64,000 nucleotides of DNA from NCBI RefSeq assembly GCF_900108345.1, contig NZ_FNVV01000014.1:806001-870000 (forward strand). The letters are read 5' to 3'. Each line of letters begins with the position of its first letter. Positions within the stretch are counted from its first letter, which is position 1. The stretch comes from Bacteroides ndongoniae. GTDB taxonomy: Bacteria > Bacteroidota > Bacteroidia > Bacteroidales > Bacteroidaceae. Positions 33,098-42,616 of this stretch are shown here, in pieces. The notes under the pieces were generated by a model. That model worked only from the letters and a program-made list of their open reading frames with translations, did no database searches and had not been told where the DNA came from. The position numbers were made by a program, and so were the translations under genes.

Positions 33098-34378
33098 TTA
33101 CCAAGCCCAGTCGTTGACATTGCAAGAACTTTCAACCTCATCCTCTATCACATCGGGCAGATTGCAGAAGAAGTCGAGACCGGTATTCTGTTCGAGTTCG
33201 TCGATGCTAAGAACATAAGCTTGCAATTCTTCCACCGTAGGTTGTTCCGGAAGATACTCACTGTGTTCTACCCAAAAACCTATAGCATGGTAGGTATCGC
33301 CTTTTTCAGATAAAACAGCCATAAAATAATACTTCGGGCAAGCTAGATTACCCTTAGTAAACCCATTTTCATCAGTGGTGGGATAAAATCCATCTCCCCC
33401 TTTCTTTTCACCGGTAAAATTCACAAGCAACTGGTTTAAAGAAGCACCTTTAGTTACATAGACCTTATCATAAACACTAGGAATTGAACGTCCCCATTTC
33501 TGGACAACCTTTTCAAGAGCCTGCCAATAGCCTTGATTGAAAGAAGCCAATTGTGGTGACATATTACTAAAATAGAAGGTCTGCTGATTAGCATCTAATG
33601 AATAGACCCTATCTTCCGATGCACAAATGTGTCCCCTATCAAATCCGTCATTCTTATGGTTATCGTTCGAAGTCTGCATCTCAACAGGCAGTTCCGGATC
33701 TACATCCCACGCATCGGTCCGGTCAAACAAATCCTTACAAGTAACATCATCGAAAGAAAACGCTACCCAAGCGGCATGATTCTTTGAAGCGTCCCACTCA
33801 AACGCATAATTAAAAACATCAACACCTGCATATGTAGCATAATGATCTACGTAAAGATAGTCTGCATTCAAAGCAGGCATTTCGAAATACGTTACGGAAG
33901 TCTTGTCATAACCCAAGTTAGCATTCTGATTGCGATTCTGTATGTCTCCAAATACATATTCTATAGACACATTATTACCACTAACATCAGCCACTCTGAT
34001 TTTCACATATCTATACTCCAAATAAGAAGCATACCTCACCCAATAAGTCTTTCCGTTTAGAATATCAGCATTCTTCTGCCAAGACAAATCAGAAGGCATA
34101 ACGGTCATCTCGTCAAGACGTGGCTCAACAGCCGCAGCAAACTCGTACATATTACCGACAAACTGCTTGTTCATAATATAAAACGGAGCATCAAAACCCT
34201 CCGGTTGAAAAACAGAGAAACCCTGTGCACTACTCTCGTACCCTTTAAGCACGAGAGTAATTGCATCTTCTTGCGTAGTTTCAATATAACCATTAGGGAT
34301 GTCGTTATACTCATCACAAGATGCGAACAACAGCCCTGCAATGAAAAAAAGCGCAAATAACTGTTTTTTCATAATCAT
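33098..34378 (-). CDS. DNA/RNA non-specific endonuclease lipoprotein
   Basis: Lipoprotein nuclease (Endonuclease_NS/NUC1 family), expected at the periplasmic or outer face of the outer membrane. 426 aa from an ATG that overlaps the stop of the previous gene (ATGA); an ATG two codons later is the alternative. Lipobox FASC with Cys21. The catalytic region is intact: FDRGHICAS (Asp247-His250), metal Asn272 in SNMSPQ and Glu289 in GYWQALE. The N-terminal ~190 residues are an extra domain without a known match. Last gene of the operon, so digestion is coupled to the receptor and binding lipoprotein. Confidence 0.92.
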   Translation of the reverse strand: MIMKKQLFALFFIAGLLFASCDEYNDIPNGYIETTQEDAITLVLKGYESSAQGFSVFQPEGFDAPFYIMNKQFVGNMYEFAAAVEPRLDEMTVMPSDLSWQKNADILNGKTYWVRYASYLEYRYVKIRVADVSGNNVSIEYVFGDIQNRNQNANLGYDKTSVTYFEMPALNADYLYVDHYATYAGVDVFNYAFEWDASKNHAAWVAFSFDDVTCKDLFDRTDAWDVDPELPVEMQTSNDNHKNDGFDRGHICASEDRVYSLDANQQTFYFSNMSPQLASFNQGYWQALEKVVQKWGRSIPSVYDKVYVTKGASLNQLLVNFTGEKKGGDGFYPTTDENGFTKGNLACPKYYFMAVLSEKGDTYHAIGFWVEHSEYLPEQPTVEELQAYVLSIDELEQNTGLDFFCNLPDVIEDEVESSCNVNDWAW

Positions 34379-36822
34379 TCAGCATTTTCAGATTCACGTT
34401 CACGAACCTTCAAGTTCATAATTTCCCAAGTCGGAGCAGCCGTTGCATCGCTATTATATTGGAACGCAATATAAACCGTCTGTCCCACAAATTCACTCAA
34501 ATCAATGGCATCAATTGTCACAAAATCCCATGTCTGCCCGTCCGACCAACCGGTCACAGTCAATGTAGTCCAATCACATGTAGTCACATCACCCTTATAA
34601 TTGGATGAAATCTTCACTTTCATATAATCTTCGAGGGGCGCATTGTTCAGATAGCGATGAGCTTCATCAAAGATCATTTCAGGAACCACAGCTTTCTTGA
34701 AGTTGACAGCTGGTGATATCAGCCAACTTTCAGCCACATTATTCGTATTATTATAATAGGCTGATGCTTTCCATCCATAAGTAGAAGTATTCTGCCATAC
34801 ATAGTTCAAGCCACCCAAGTTCACATTCTGTACCGTAAATCCACCTTCACTACCCAAGAATGTCTCATCAATATAAGTACTCATCTGAGCAGAGAATAAC
34901 CCATTCTCTTTCACGAAAGTAATAGTAATCGGTTCATAATCCAATGAAGCAGCCCAACCAGCTTGGAATGTATATTCAGCCACTACAGTTTTATCCGCAC
35001 TCTCATTATAAACCACAGCCACACGGTCACCTTCAACAGCATACGGATATGTTTTGCTCAAATAAATAGGAATAACAGTTTCAGGGTCGGCAATTACATC
35101 ACTTCCCAACGAAGCGTATACAGAAGGATCAACAACAGCCACCTTAGCGTCACTGTTACTGTAAAGTTGCCAATTATTGTTGTTATATACATATAGAGCC
35201 GAAGCATTAGCCTGAATATCAGCACGAGTAGTAACCATTCGAGTCACTGCTGTTGACCCGTCTGCTGCCACTTCCTTGAACAGACACACATCCCAATAAA
35301 GAGATTGTTCCTTCACTTTTACATTTTTAATCTCCCACGTCGGAGCAGCTTCAGCTGTGCTCTTGTATTTAAAAGCTACATACACTGTCTTACCCTTATA
35401 AGCACTCAAATCCATAGCACCACTGTTATAAAAGTCCCAACTATTGCCATCCGACCAGTTGTTCACCTCCAGTTCCGTCCATGTAGCAGTAGCCACATCA
35501 CCAGCATAGTCCTCTGAAATCCAGACTGTCATATAAGATTCAGGAGTACCGTTAAAATAACGGCAAGCAGCATCAAACGTAAGTTCGGGCACCTTGGCAT
35601 CTGCTAAATCAATGGCCGGCGAAATAAGCCAACTTTCGGCAGGCTTGTTGCCACCTACATAAGCCGATCCTTTCCAGTAACCATACTTCGAATCAAACTT
35701 CCACACATATGTAGAGCCTTCGGGAAGTGCCACGTCTACTGGAGTAAAGCTGCCGTCGCTTTCAGTACCGATGGCAGACAGATATTCCTTAGTCTCATAC
35801 TTGGAAGCCGCGTAAGAGCCGTATGAATAGGATCCGTTATACAATGTCAGCTTGACAGTCTTTTCCTTTTCCACATTCTGAATGGCAAAAGTACCGTCAC
35901 CATTCGCATTGAACAGCCATGACCCTCCTTCAGTGGGAAGTGAGGTGGTCACATTGAAGCTGTCAAAAGTACCCGACATATAGAGATATTGTCCCCATGC
36001 ATTCTTCAACGCATAACCGTCAGCGGTCTTTTCCACAGTCATCACCTGTTCGGCACCATCATCGCCTGAGATGACACCGTCAGTCACGGTGATGGCTTCC
36101 GGATACATATATCCGTAGCTATAGCTTTCTTTCTGCAATTTGCCGAAGGGATAATAATTGCCGTCCTGTCCCTTGGCAGCAATCACATAGTTGGCACCTT
36201 CTTCAAATTCATCCACCAATTGATATACGACAGGAATTGCAGTTCCGCCACCCGTACTCGGCTCAGTCTCAGAGTAGGCATAGTTCACCACCTTCATGTC
36301 ACCGTCCTGTGCGCCCGTCACATTGGCACCCAGCAAGGCGGGAATCTTCGACAGGGAAGCTGGCGACAGAAAAGAGGCCTTGATATAATCACCCCACACC
36401 GTCTCGTAATCGGCAGAGCTCAGGTTATATACCGAAATATTCTTGAAATCGGCCAAATAACCGGAAGGTTCTTTATAGACATTGGCAGTCACGACAAAAC
36501 GTGAACCGTTGTCTGCCTCAGGATATTGATTATTAATGAATGCCGGCAAGTAATCTTCAGCCGGAGCCAACGTGGTGAAATACTTGTCTGAACCCACTTT
36601 GTTCAATGCCTCCACAAAAGAGCCCGTTTCCGGATCTTTGGACAAAGCCAATTCCTGATTAGCCGCCAGATTGGCCACCGTCCCATAATCGCTGTCCGCC
36701 AATGTAAAGGCCGAATTCTTCACGTCCGTAATCGAACTGTCCAGATTGAACTGATCGTTATAATCTTCACATGCCGTCAGGAAAGCCAGCGATGCTAATG
36801 AAGCAAATATTATTTTTTTCAT
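34375..36822 (-). CDS. Surface lipoprotein with duplicated choice-of-anchor J-type domains
   Basis: 815-aa lipoprotein (signal MKKIIFASLASLAFLTAC, Cys18). The middle and C-terminal parts carry an internal duplication. About 395-505 and 699-810 share SWLISPA(I/V), the D/E-A-x-RY(F/L)N block, W(S)DG..WDF and APTWEI. This is typical of choice-of-anchor J/cleaved-adhesin jelly-roll domains that bind polymers. It overlaps the nuclease start by 4 bp and follows the TonB receptor by 21 bp. It takes the place that SusD-type binding proteins have in other loci, although it is not SusD-like. Ligand unknown. Confidence 0.85.
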   Translation of the reverse strand: MKKIIFASLASLAFLTACEDYNDQFNLDSSITDVKNSAFTLADSDYGTVANLAANQELALSKDPETGSFVEALNKVGSDKYFTTLAPAEDYLPAFINNQYPEADNGSRFVVTANVYKEPSGYLADFKNISVYNLSSADYETVWGDYIKASFLSPASLSKIPALLGANVTGAQDGDMKVVNYAYSETEPSTGGGTAIPVVYQLVDEFEEGANYVIAAKGQDGNYYPFGKLQKESYSYGYMYPEAITVTDGVISGDDGAEQVMTVEKTADGYALKNAWGQYLYMSGTFDSFNVTTSLPTEGGSWLFNANGDGTFAIQNVEKEKTVKLTLYNGSYSYGSYAASKYETKEYLSAIGTESDGSFTPVDVALPEGSTYVWKFDSKYGYWKGSAYVGGNKPAESWLISPAIDLADAKVPELTFDAACRYFNGTPESYMTVWISEDYAGDVATATWTELEVNNWSDGNSWDFYNSGAMDLSAYKGKTVYVAFKYKSTAEAAPTWEIKNVKVKEQSLYWDVCLFKEVAADGSTAVTRMVTTRADIQANASALYVYNNNNWQLYSNSDAKVAVVDPSVYASLGSDVIADPETVIPIYLSKTYPYAVEGDRVAVVYNESADKTVVAEYTFQAGWAASLDYEPITITFVKENGLFSAQMSTYIDETFLGSEGGFTVQNVNLGGLNYVWQNTSTYGWKASAYYNNTNNVAESWLISPAVNFKKAVVPEMIFDEAHRYLNNAPLEDYMKVKISSNYKGDVTTCDWTTLTVTGWSDGQTWDFVTIDAIDLSEFVGQTVYIAFQYNSDATAAPTWEIMNLKVRERESENAE

Positions 36823-36843
36823 AAACTGATATTCTTTAGCTAA

Positions 36844-39558
36844 TTAGAAGTTTACTTTCAATCTCAAGCTGTATGTACGCCCAAATGCATAGTAACAATA
36901 TATATTGTCGGCAGTAGCTTCTTGCAATGAAGCAGATGAAATAGTATTAGGATTATAAGCCTTCGATATATACTGATAGTTCAGCAGGTTATTAACGTTA
37001 CCTGAGAGTACAGCATCTAACTTACCCAATTTAAATCGATAAGAAGCGTTCATATCAATCTGACTTGCAGCAGGGATCTTCCACGGATCCAACACGCTTA
37101 CTTCTTTACCCAAAGAAAGATTGCTTCCTGACAAAGAATAATAAGCATAATTACGTCCATAGTAAGTCCAATCAGCACCCACGCGAATAGACTTGTTCAA
37201 CTTGAACGTAGCCCCCAAAGCAGCAGTCGTCTGCGCAGAACCACCAACACGAACTCCCTTCAAATTGATAGAAGCATATGCATGATCAGCAGCACCTACA
37301 GTAGTAGTCTCCCCACTTGCTGTTAAAGGAATACCATGTGCATCGTATGCATAACCGGTAGCATTACTATCCCATTTCCAGTCACCAATAGACAACATAC
37401 CAGATAATTCAAGCCAATCCAACGGATTTACCTTCACATCCAGTTCCACTCCCTTATGAAGCGCGTCAACACCAGTCATATTCATGTAATACTCCATCTG
37501 ATTATCCAACGTACCACTCTTGGTCATGGTCTTATCAATCCATTTCGTATAATAGGCATTCAGATTAGCCGTCAGCCAGCTGTTGCGGAATCCATAACCC
37601 AACTCAAATGAAAGTACCTTTTCGTTCTTCGCATTTTCATTAATGGCATGACTGGTTGTAGCCTGCATAAATGCACCATATGAGAATTTCGGTGCACGAC
37701 TTATATACCCCAAATTGAAGAATACATTATGATTCTCGGTTAGGTTGTAATTTGCTCCTCCTTTTACAGTAAAGCCCAAGAAACTCACCTTATCAGACTC
37801 AGCATGTGCCTCATCATAATAGAAACGGTCATAACGCCAATAAGTCGTATTAGACAAAGAACCAGCCACAAAAGTAGATAGTTTGTCACGGTTGTATTCT
37901 GCTTGGAAGAAAGCACCTTCCTGCATCACGAATCCATCATAATCACGATAAACGACATCACCTACACCTAACTTCTGATAACGCCATGAAGGATTGGATG
38001 CATTGATATTGTTCTCTGAATAAACATCACCACGTGTAGAGTCGATAAAGTAACTACCTCCAAACAAATCGGAGATTTCATTTGTGTGAGTTCCCTTATA
38101 ATAACGGAAATCAACCCCACCATAAAAATCTATATATTCACCAAACTTAGTAGTATAAGTAGACAACAATCCGTACCAGTTATGATAGTTTTTAGACTGA
38201 CTCATCACTAACATAGACCCATGCTCGCTGGCAGCATTGATATCCTGAATAGCTCCATAATCAAACGTACCATCACTTTTCCGGAATTTTGTCTGTAACG
38301 CTCCATAATAAGCACCGTTCCAATCACGATAAGAATATCCGTAATCTTCATTTCCCTGACCCGAATTACCGTATCCACGTCCAATAGAAACATATGCAAC
38401 CGTACTCAAAGAAGAGTTTCTGTTTATCTGCCATTGGTGGTTCAGACTTATTTGAGGTTTGTGATATACATTGTATTCAGCACTCTGTCGCTGACCGTTG
38501 TTATCAAAACCATAAGTAGAGTTATATTTATAGTTTTTGACACCATAGACTTTCTCTGCCATTTCCCAATCCTTAATGGTCATTGCACCACTACGCTGGT
38601 AATGTTTCTGTGGAGCACCAAAAGCTGTCAATGTCAACTGATGTTCATCGTTAATACGTTTTGATATACTCAAAAAGTAATTATAACCTTCGAAATCGGT
38701 ACCTTGTACATAACCATTACCCCAAGTCTTGGCACCCAATAAAGTCATTGACCATCCGGTCTTAGAGACACCGGTCGAAGCACTAAACAACATTTTGTTC
38801 ATTCCATCATTACCAACCGAATATGAGATCGTCCCTCCTTGTTTACTCTCTAAACCTTTAGTTATAATATTGATGGTACCACCAACTGAAGGAGCAGAAA
38901 CCTTAGAGGCTCCCAAACCACGCTGAGTTTGCATTGTACGGGTAACATCTGTCAAACCGGCCCAATTGGACCAATAGATACCGCCCCACTCCATATCATT
39001 CATCGGCACACCGTTCACCATCACCGCAATATTACTATTTTCAAAGCCACGCATATATATTTCCGAGTCTCCATAGCCACCGCCAGCCTTATTGGCATGC
39101 ACACCTGGAGTTGATTTTAATACTTCAGGGAACTCCTGTGTACCCAATTTCTCCTCAATAAAACTCATAGGGACACTGGAAACAGCAACCGGAGTCTTAC
39201 GAGCTATAGCTATAGAAGAAGTAATCACAACATCGCTTAACATCTGTGCATCTGACTCCATTTTAAGAACTCCCAAATCAACAGAAGCGCCCTTCTGTGT
39301 GATTTTCTGTTTCAGGTCCTTGTAACCCACATACTTGAATACCAAAGTGGCATTCGGAGCAACGCCTTGCTTGAAATAACCGTCAATGTCGGTTACCGAA
39401 CCTTGCGTAGTACCTTCTACCATAACGGCAGCTCCCACTAACGGTTCACCTGTTTCTGCGTCAACAAGTTGACCTTTTACTGTAGTCTGAGCCATCGCGT
39501 ACGAGCTGAGCACAGACATCACAGCAACTAATAGGAAATGAATTAGATTTCTTCTCAT
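36844..39558 (-). CDS. TonB-dependent outer-membrane receptor
   Basis: 904-aa receptor for energy-driven uptake. Signal peptide (MRRNLIHFLLVAVMSVLSSYAMA), then a CarboxypepD_reg-like domain (TVKGQLVDAETGEPLVGAAVMVEG.., about 24-112). The plug follows (MLSDVVITSS.., YMRGFENSNIAVMVNGVPMNDM, about 115-235), then a 22-strand barrel ending in a Phe (LRLKVNF). It lacks the long SusC-specific features, so it is better called a general TonB receptor. First gene of a three-gene operon with a lipoprotein and a nuclease; nucleic-acid fragments or nucleosides are a reasonable guess for the substrate. Confidence 0.93.
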   Translation of the reverse strand: MRRNLIHFLLVAVMSVLSSYAMAQTTVKGQLVDAETGEPLVGAAVMVEGTTQGSVTDIDGYFKQGVAPNATLVFKYVGYKDLKQKITQKGASVDLGVLKMESDAQMLSDVVITSSIAIARKTPVAVSSVPMSFIEEKLGTQEFPEVLKSTPGVHANKAGGGYGDSEIYMRGFENSNIAVMVNGVPMNDMEWGGIYWSNWAGLTDVTRTMQTQRGLGASKVSAPSVGGTINIITKGLESKQGGTISYSVGNDGMNKMLFSASTGVSKTGWSMTLLGAKTWGNGYVQGTDFEGYNYFLSISKRINDEHQLTLTAFGAPQKHYQRSGAMTIKDWEMAEKVYGVKNYKYNSTYGFDNNGQRQSAEYNVYHKPQISLNHQWQINRNSSLSTVAYVSIGRGYGNSGQGNEDYGYSYRDWNGAYYGALQTKFRKSDGTFDYGAIQDINAASEHGSMLVMSQSKNYHNWYGLLSTYTTKFGEYIDFYGGVDFRYYKGTHTNEISDLFGGSYFIDSTRGDVYSENNINASNPSWRYQKLGVGDVVYRDYDGFVMQEGAFFQAEYNRDKLSTFVAGSLSNTTYWRYDRFYYDEAHAESDKVSFLGFTVKGGANYNLTENHNVFFNLGYISRAPKFSYGAFMQATTSHAINENAKNEKVLSFELGYGFRNSWLTANLNAYYTKWIDKTMTKSGTLDNQMEYYMNMTGVDALHKGVELDVKVNPLDWLELSGMLSIGDWKWDSNATGYAYDAHGIPLTASGETTTVGAADHAYASINLKGVRVGGSAQTTAALGATFKLNKSIRVGADWTYYGRNYAYYSLSGSNLSLGKEVSVLDPWKIPAASQIDMNASYRFKLGKLDAVLSGNVNNLLNYQYISKAYNPNTISSASLQEATADNIYCYYAFGRTYSLRLKVNF

Positions 39559-39616
39559 AATCCTTCTTTTAGTTAATAGATAGTGTTAATTAAACATTAA
39601 TTTATGTTCCGAGTTG

Positions 39617-39624
39617 CAAATATA
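39617..39624 (-). promoter_or_regulatory. -7 box of the receptor-nuclease operon
   Basis: TATATTTG matches TAnnTTTG; leader about 50 nt. No good -33. The remainder of the spacer, 39625-40029, shows no further gene or element I can support. Confidence 0.55.
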
Positions 39625-40029
39625 ACTAATTAAAACAAGATTTATATTACATTTATGCTACTTTTTTTAATGCCTCAAAAGGCTTTTTAAAATCCTTTTA
39701 ATTCGCATTTACAGCCAGTTTTCCGTCCTTGCGCAAACCATATTTCAATCTGTAAGCCAACAGGCAAGGCTATTTACATTTTAACAGGAAAAAGCACTTT
39801 TGCAATGACGTTCTATAAAACAAAAAAAATCTCTTTTCATGATATTTGGACTCGGCTATTTTTCGGGATTATGCACTATTTATACCTAAAAGAATATCCC
39901 GTCTATTTGGTGCACACGCCATAATAAAGACGAATACAACCAAACAAACGGGATATTTCCCAAATCCATTCAAGCAAGAAGAACGTACCCTTCTTACCTC
40001 ATGGGCCCAATATTTAAACTATTCTATTC

Positions 40030-40788
40030 TTATTTCAATTGCTCAGCAACCTGCTTCAACAAGTTATTTGCATTATCCAGCATCTTCTTTTGAGCCGGTT
40101 TGTCAGCAGACAACAGCGGAACGAGTTTTTCCAGATATGTCTTAGCCTCCTTAAAGTCCTTATCGGCTTTTGCTGCTTCTTCATCGTATTTTGCACGGTC
40201 GGAAGTTGCCAGCGGAGTAGCTTTCTTCAGGATAGTGGCACCGTTGTTGAAATACAAAGCACCCAAGCTGTACAATGCGTTTACGTTATTTCCCTGGAAA
40301 GCCAAAACCTGCTTGTAAGCTTCTTCGGCTTCTTCTACCTTACCAGCCTTTTGAGCGGTAATACCAGCATTGATATAATAATTGGAATACAATTTGGTCA
40401 AAGTCTTATTTCCGGGAACTGCTTCCAAACCTTCTTTCAAAGTAGCTACATATTCATCGTTTTTCTTCAAGTCCTTCAAAGCACCAGCTTTTCCAATGTA
40501 AGCGTTAGCCAAGTTGTATTTCTTCTGAACGGCAATATCAAAATACTTAACGGCTTCTGCCGGTTTTTTAATTTTGTCGGCACAAACTCCACAGTTATAA
40601 GCGATTACAGAGTCTTGATTGTTGGTTTGCGTCAGATAAGTGCTGAATTTTGTGTAAGCTTCCTGATAGTTCTTTGCTTCCAGAGCTGCTTTACCTTCGT
40701 TAATCAATTTTGCAGGATCAGTAGCTTCCTGCGCAAAAAAAGTTGTAGCTGCACAACAAAGTGCAAGAGATAAAATTAATTTTTTCAT
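40030..40788 (-). CDS. Exported tetratricopeptide-repeat protein
   Basis: 252 aa with a signal peptide (MKKLILSLALCCAATTFFAQ), hence periplasmic. Five or so TPR units are visible (LINEGKAALEAKNYQEAYTKF; VIAYNCGVCADKIKKPAEAVKYF; NAYIGKAGALKDLKKNDEYV; NYYINAGITAQKAGKVEEAEEAY; NALYSLGALYFNNG). It serves protein-protein contact; the partner is unknown. Own consensus promoter at 40818-40848. Transcribed toward the TonB receptor operon but separated from it by 470 bp. Confidence 0.9.
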   Translation of the reverse strand: MKKLILSLALCCAATTFFAQEATDPAKLINEGKAALEAKNYQEAYTKFSTYLTQTNNQDSVIAYNCGVCADKIKKPAEAVKYFDIAVQKKYNLANAYIGKAGALKDLKKNDEYVATLKEGLEAVPGNKTLTKLYSNYYINAGITAQKAGKVEEAEEAYKQVLAFQGNNVNALYSLGALYFNNGATILKKATPLATSDRAKYDEEAAKADKDFKEAKTYLEKLVPLLSADKPAQKKMLDNANNLLKQVAEQLK

Positions 40789-40817
40789 ATGCTTTAGTTG
40801 TTTTTAAATCGACTTCT

Positions 40818-40848
40818 CAAAAGTAACAGACAGAAAGCAACCATCAAA
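40818..40848 (-). promoter_or_regulatory. Consensus promoter of the TPR gene
   Basis: -33 TTTG (40848-40845), 19-bp spacer, -7 TACTTTTG (40825-40818); leader about 25 nt. Confidence 0.8.
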
Positions 40849-40874
40849 ACCTTTTTAACTTTTTTGAGTTTTTT

Positions 40875-40894
40875 ACGTTTGTTATAACAAACGT
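40875..40894. promoter_or_regulatory. Perfect 20-bp palindrome upstream of the TPR promoter
   Basis: ACGTTTGTTATAACAAACGT, fully symmetric, with a wider TTTACG..CGTAAA pair around it (to about 40907). It lies about 27 bp upstream of the -33 box, the position of an activator site or an upstream operator. Confidence 0.7.
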
Positions 40895-41011
40895 TATACA
40901 ACGTAAATTTTCACATCCATACAAATCATAAACCCCTGATATAAAACGCCTAAACGAGTAAGCATCCACACTGAAAGTGCTATTAAGAACTCTATTCAAG
41001 AAGAAAACAAT

Positions 41012-41058
41012 AAAAAAAGTGGCTGCCGATTCTTTCTTTCTCAGAATCAACAGCCACT
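41012..41058 (-). terminator. Terminator of hsp20
   Basis: On the minus strand AGTGGCTGTTGATTCT (41058-41043) pairs with AGAATCGGCAGCCACT (41033-41018), followed by seven T. A second smaller hairpin (ACCGCTTT/GAAGCGGT) lies at 41073-41100, closer to the stop codon. Confidence 0.9.
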
Positions 41059-41119
41059 CTATTTATATTCCAACCGCTTCTTTCATTGATGAAAAGCGGT
41101 CGATTAAATTACCGGCACC

Positions 41120-41551
41120 TTAATGAATATCGATCACTCTTTTCGATTTTGCCTTCTCCTGCTCTGTATATTTAGGCAATTCTATGTTCAATACGCCATT
41201 CTCTACATGGGCAGCGATCTGTTCCTTATCAACATCTTCCGGCAGAATCATTGTCTGTTGGAATTTAGAGTAAGAGAACTCACGACGCAAGTAACGTCCC
41301 TCCTTCTTATCCTCTTCCTTACTCTCATTCTTCTTCTCCATTGTGATAACCAGATTGTTATCTTCGTCGATATGAACATTGAAGTCATCTTTTGTCATAC
41401 CCGGTGCAGCCAACTCGACTTTATATTCTTTCTCTGTTTCGAACACGTTGATTGCAGGAGCTGTAGCATTTGCTTTTTCCATCCAATCGTTATCAAAAAA
41501 GTCATTAAAAATACTCGGTAACCAATTTTGATTTCTTCTAACAGGCATCAT
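41120..41551 (-). CDS. Small heat-shock protein (Hsp20/alpha-crystallin)
   Basis: ATP-independent holdase chaperone. 143 aa from ATG 41551 (a second ATG follows directly). A short N-terminal arm (NQNWLPSIFNDFFDNDWME) is followed by the alpha-crystallin domain (about 30-135) with VELAAPGMTKDDFNVHIDEDN and the conserved AHVENGVLNIELPK (A-x-x-x-NGVL) motif. The C-terminal tail is KSKRVIDIH. Its leader (about 150 nt) has an AGGAG Shine-Dalgarno at about 41560-41564 and several short hairpins. Confidence 0.95.
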   Translation of the reverse strand: MMPVRRNQNWLPSIFNDFFDNDWMEKANATAPAINVFETEKEYKVELAAPGMTKDDFNVHIDEDNNLVITMEKKNESKEEDKKEGRYLRREFSYSKFQQTMILPEDVDKEQIAAHVENGVLNIELPKYTEQEKAKSKRVIDIH

Positions 41552-41710
41552 AGTTGTAATCTCCTATAGTTTAGTTTAACATTCCAATTAATTCTGAACA
41601 ACCATTCTCGAAATCTCAAGCTTCGCACTTTCAAGCGACTTCTTTCGGAAGCACTCCCGAATGCTTCACTCTCGGTTTCTGAACCGTCGTTCGCTAGAGA
41701 TATTGCAAAC
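41552..41710 (-). promoter_or_regulatory. Multi-hairpin leader of hsp20
   Basis: Downstream of a TATAGTTTG box (about 41711-41719) the minus strand shows successive small stems: CGGTT/AACCG, GAAGCA/TGCTTC and TCGC/GCGA. An unstructured AT-rich stretch with AGGAG just before the ATG follows. Tandem hairpins in front of an Hsp20 gene resemble RNA thermometers, but I see no stem that clearly closes the Shine-Dalgarno. Confidence 0.4.
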
Positions 41711-41818
41711 TATATGCCAAGAAAGAAAAAGCATATTCATTGACAATATGTCATCCATTTAATGACTATTCTACCGATTTTATGACATTTTGCTACTACT
41801 TCAAAGAAAGCATTAATT

Positions 41819-42289
41819 TCAAGTCAGTTTAAAACGAATCCTCCAACGCTTGTCTTCTTCATTCCAATCATGGCTGATAATCTTGAAAACACCTATTTCA
41901 GACGTGTTAGCCACATGCTTCCCTATGCACAAACATTCGTCATAGTCTCCTACTTTAACGACACGCACTGTCGATGAAGCATCGTCGGGCAGGCGATTCA
42001 AATCGAACCGGCCTTCTGCCTCTTGTTGTGAAATGAACTCTGTAGTGACGGGCAAATGCGATTGTATCACTTCGTTCACAGCCTCTTCCAACCGTTTCAC
42101 ATCATCTTCCGTCGGACGCTGCTCCAGCCGGTAATCCAATTTACTCTTTTTGCGCTCAATGTGCGCCGATACAGAACGACCACAACCAAACAGACGAATC
42201 ATTGTCTGGTTAACAATGTGTTCACAGGTGTGCATGGGAGGAAATTCCTCCTTATTATGCTCATTGAGCTGTATTTGCTGTTCTTCCAT
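41819..42289 (-). CDS. AlaX-type tRNA-Ala trans-editing domain protein
   Basis: Free-standing homologue of the alanyl-tRNA synthetase editing domain (second additional domain), which removes Ser or Gly from mischarged tRNA-Ala. 156 aa. The zinc ligands are visible as H20-x3-H24 (HTCEH) and C121-x3-H125 (CIGKH), in the usual family order. The C-terminus is EDKRWRIRFKL. Single gene, the next upstream feature is a divergent tRNA-Arg. Confidence 0.85.
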   Translation of the reverse strand: MEEQQIQLNEHNKEEFPPMHTCEHIVNQTMIRLFGCGRSVSAHIERKKSKLDYRLEQRPTEDDVKRLEEAVNEVIQSHLPVTTEFISQQEAEGRFDLNRLPDDASSTVRVVKVGDYDECLCIGKHVANTSEIGVFKIISHDWNEEDKRWRIRFKLT

Positions 42290-42409
42290 CTTAGTTTTAG
42301 TTTCTTGTTATTTTATCAGGATATAGAGTCAAAGATAGCCATATTTCTCATATAATTCGTGAAGAAAGTACTCCAAAAACCAAAATCTGAATATTTTTAT
42401 CCAGAAACA

Positions 42410-42440
42410 TTTGTAGATTTCATAAAAAAGCGTACCTTTG
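42410..42440 (+). promoter_or_regulatory. Consensus promoter of tRNA-Arg
   Basis: -33 TTTG (42410-42413), 19-bp spacer, -7 TACCTTTG (42433-42440); the tRNA starts 17 bp further on. Confidence 0.85.
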
Positions 42441-42456
42441 CACCGCAATTAAGGCT

Positions 42457-42530
<74 letters not shown>

Positions 42531-42535
42531 CAGAG

Positions 42536-42586
42536 AAAGGAAGTCTGCAAAATACAGGAAACAGTTTTGAGGCTTCCTTTTCTGTT
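42536..42586 (+). terminator. Terminator of tRNA-Arg
   Basis: AAAGGAAG (42536-42543) pairs with CTTCCTTT (42573-42580), followed by TCTGTTT. Confidence 0.6.
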
Positions 42587-42616
42587 TCCTCTCATCAAGC
42601 CCCTACCCCGCCAGAC

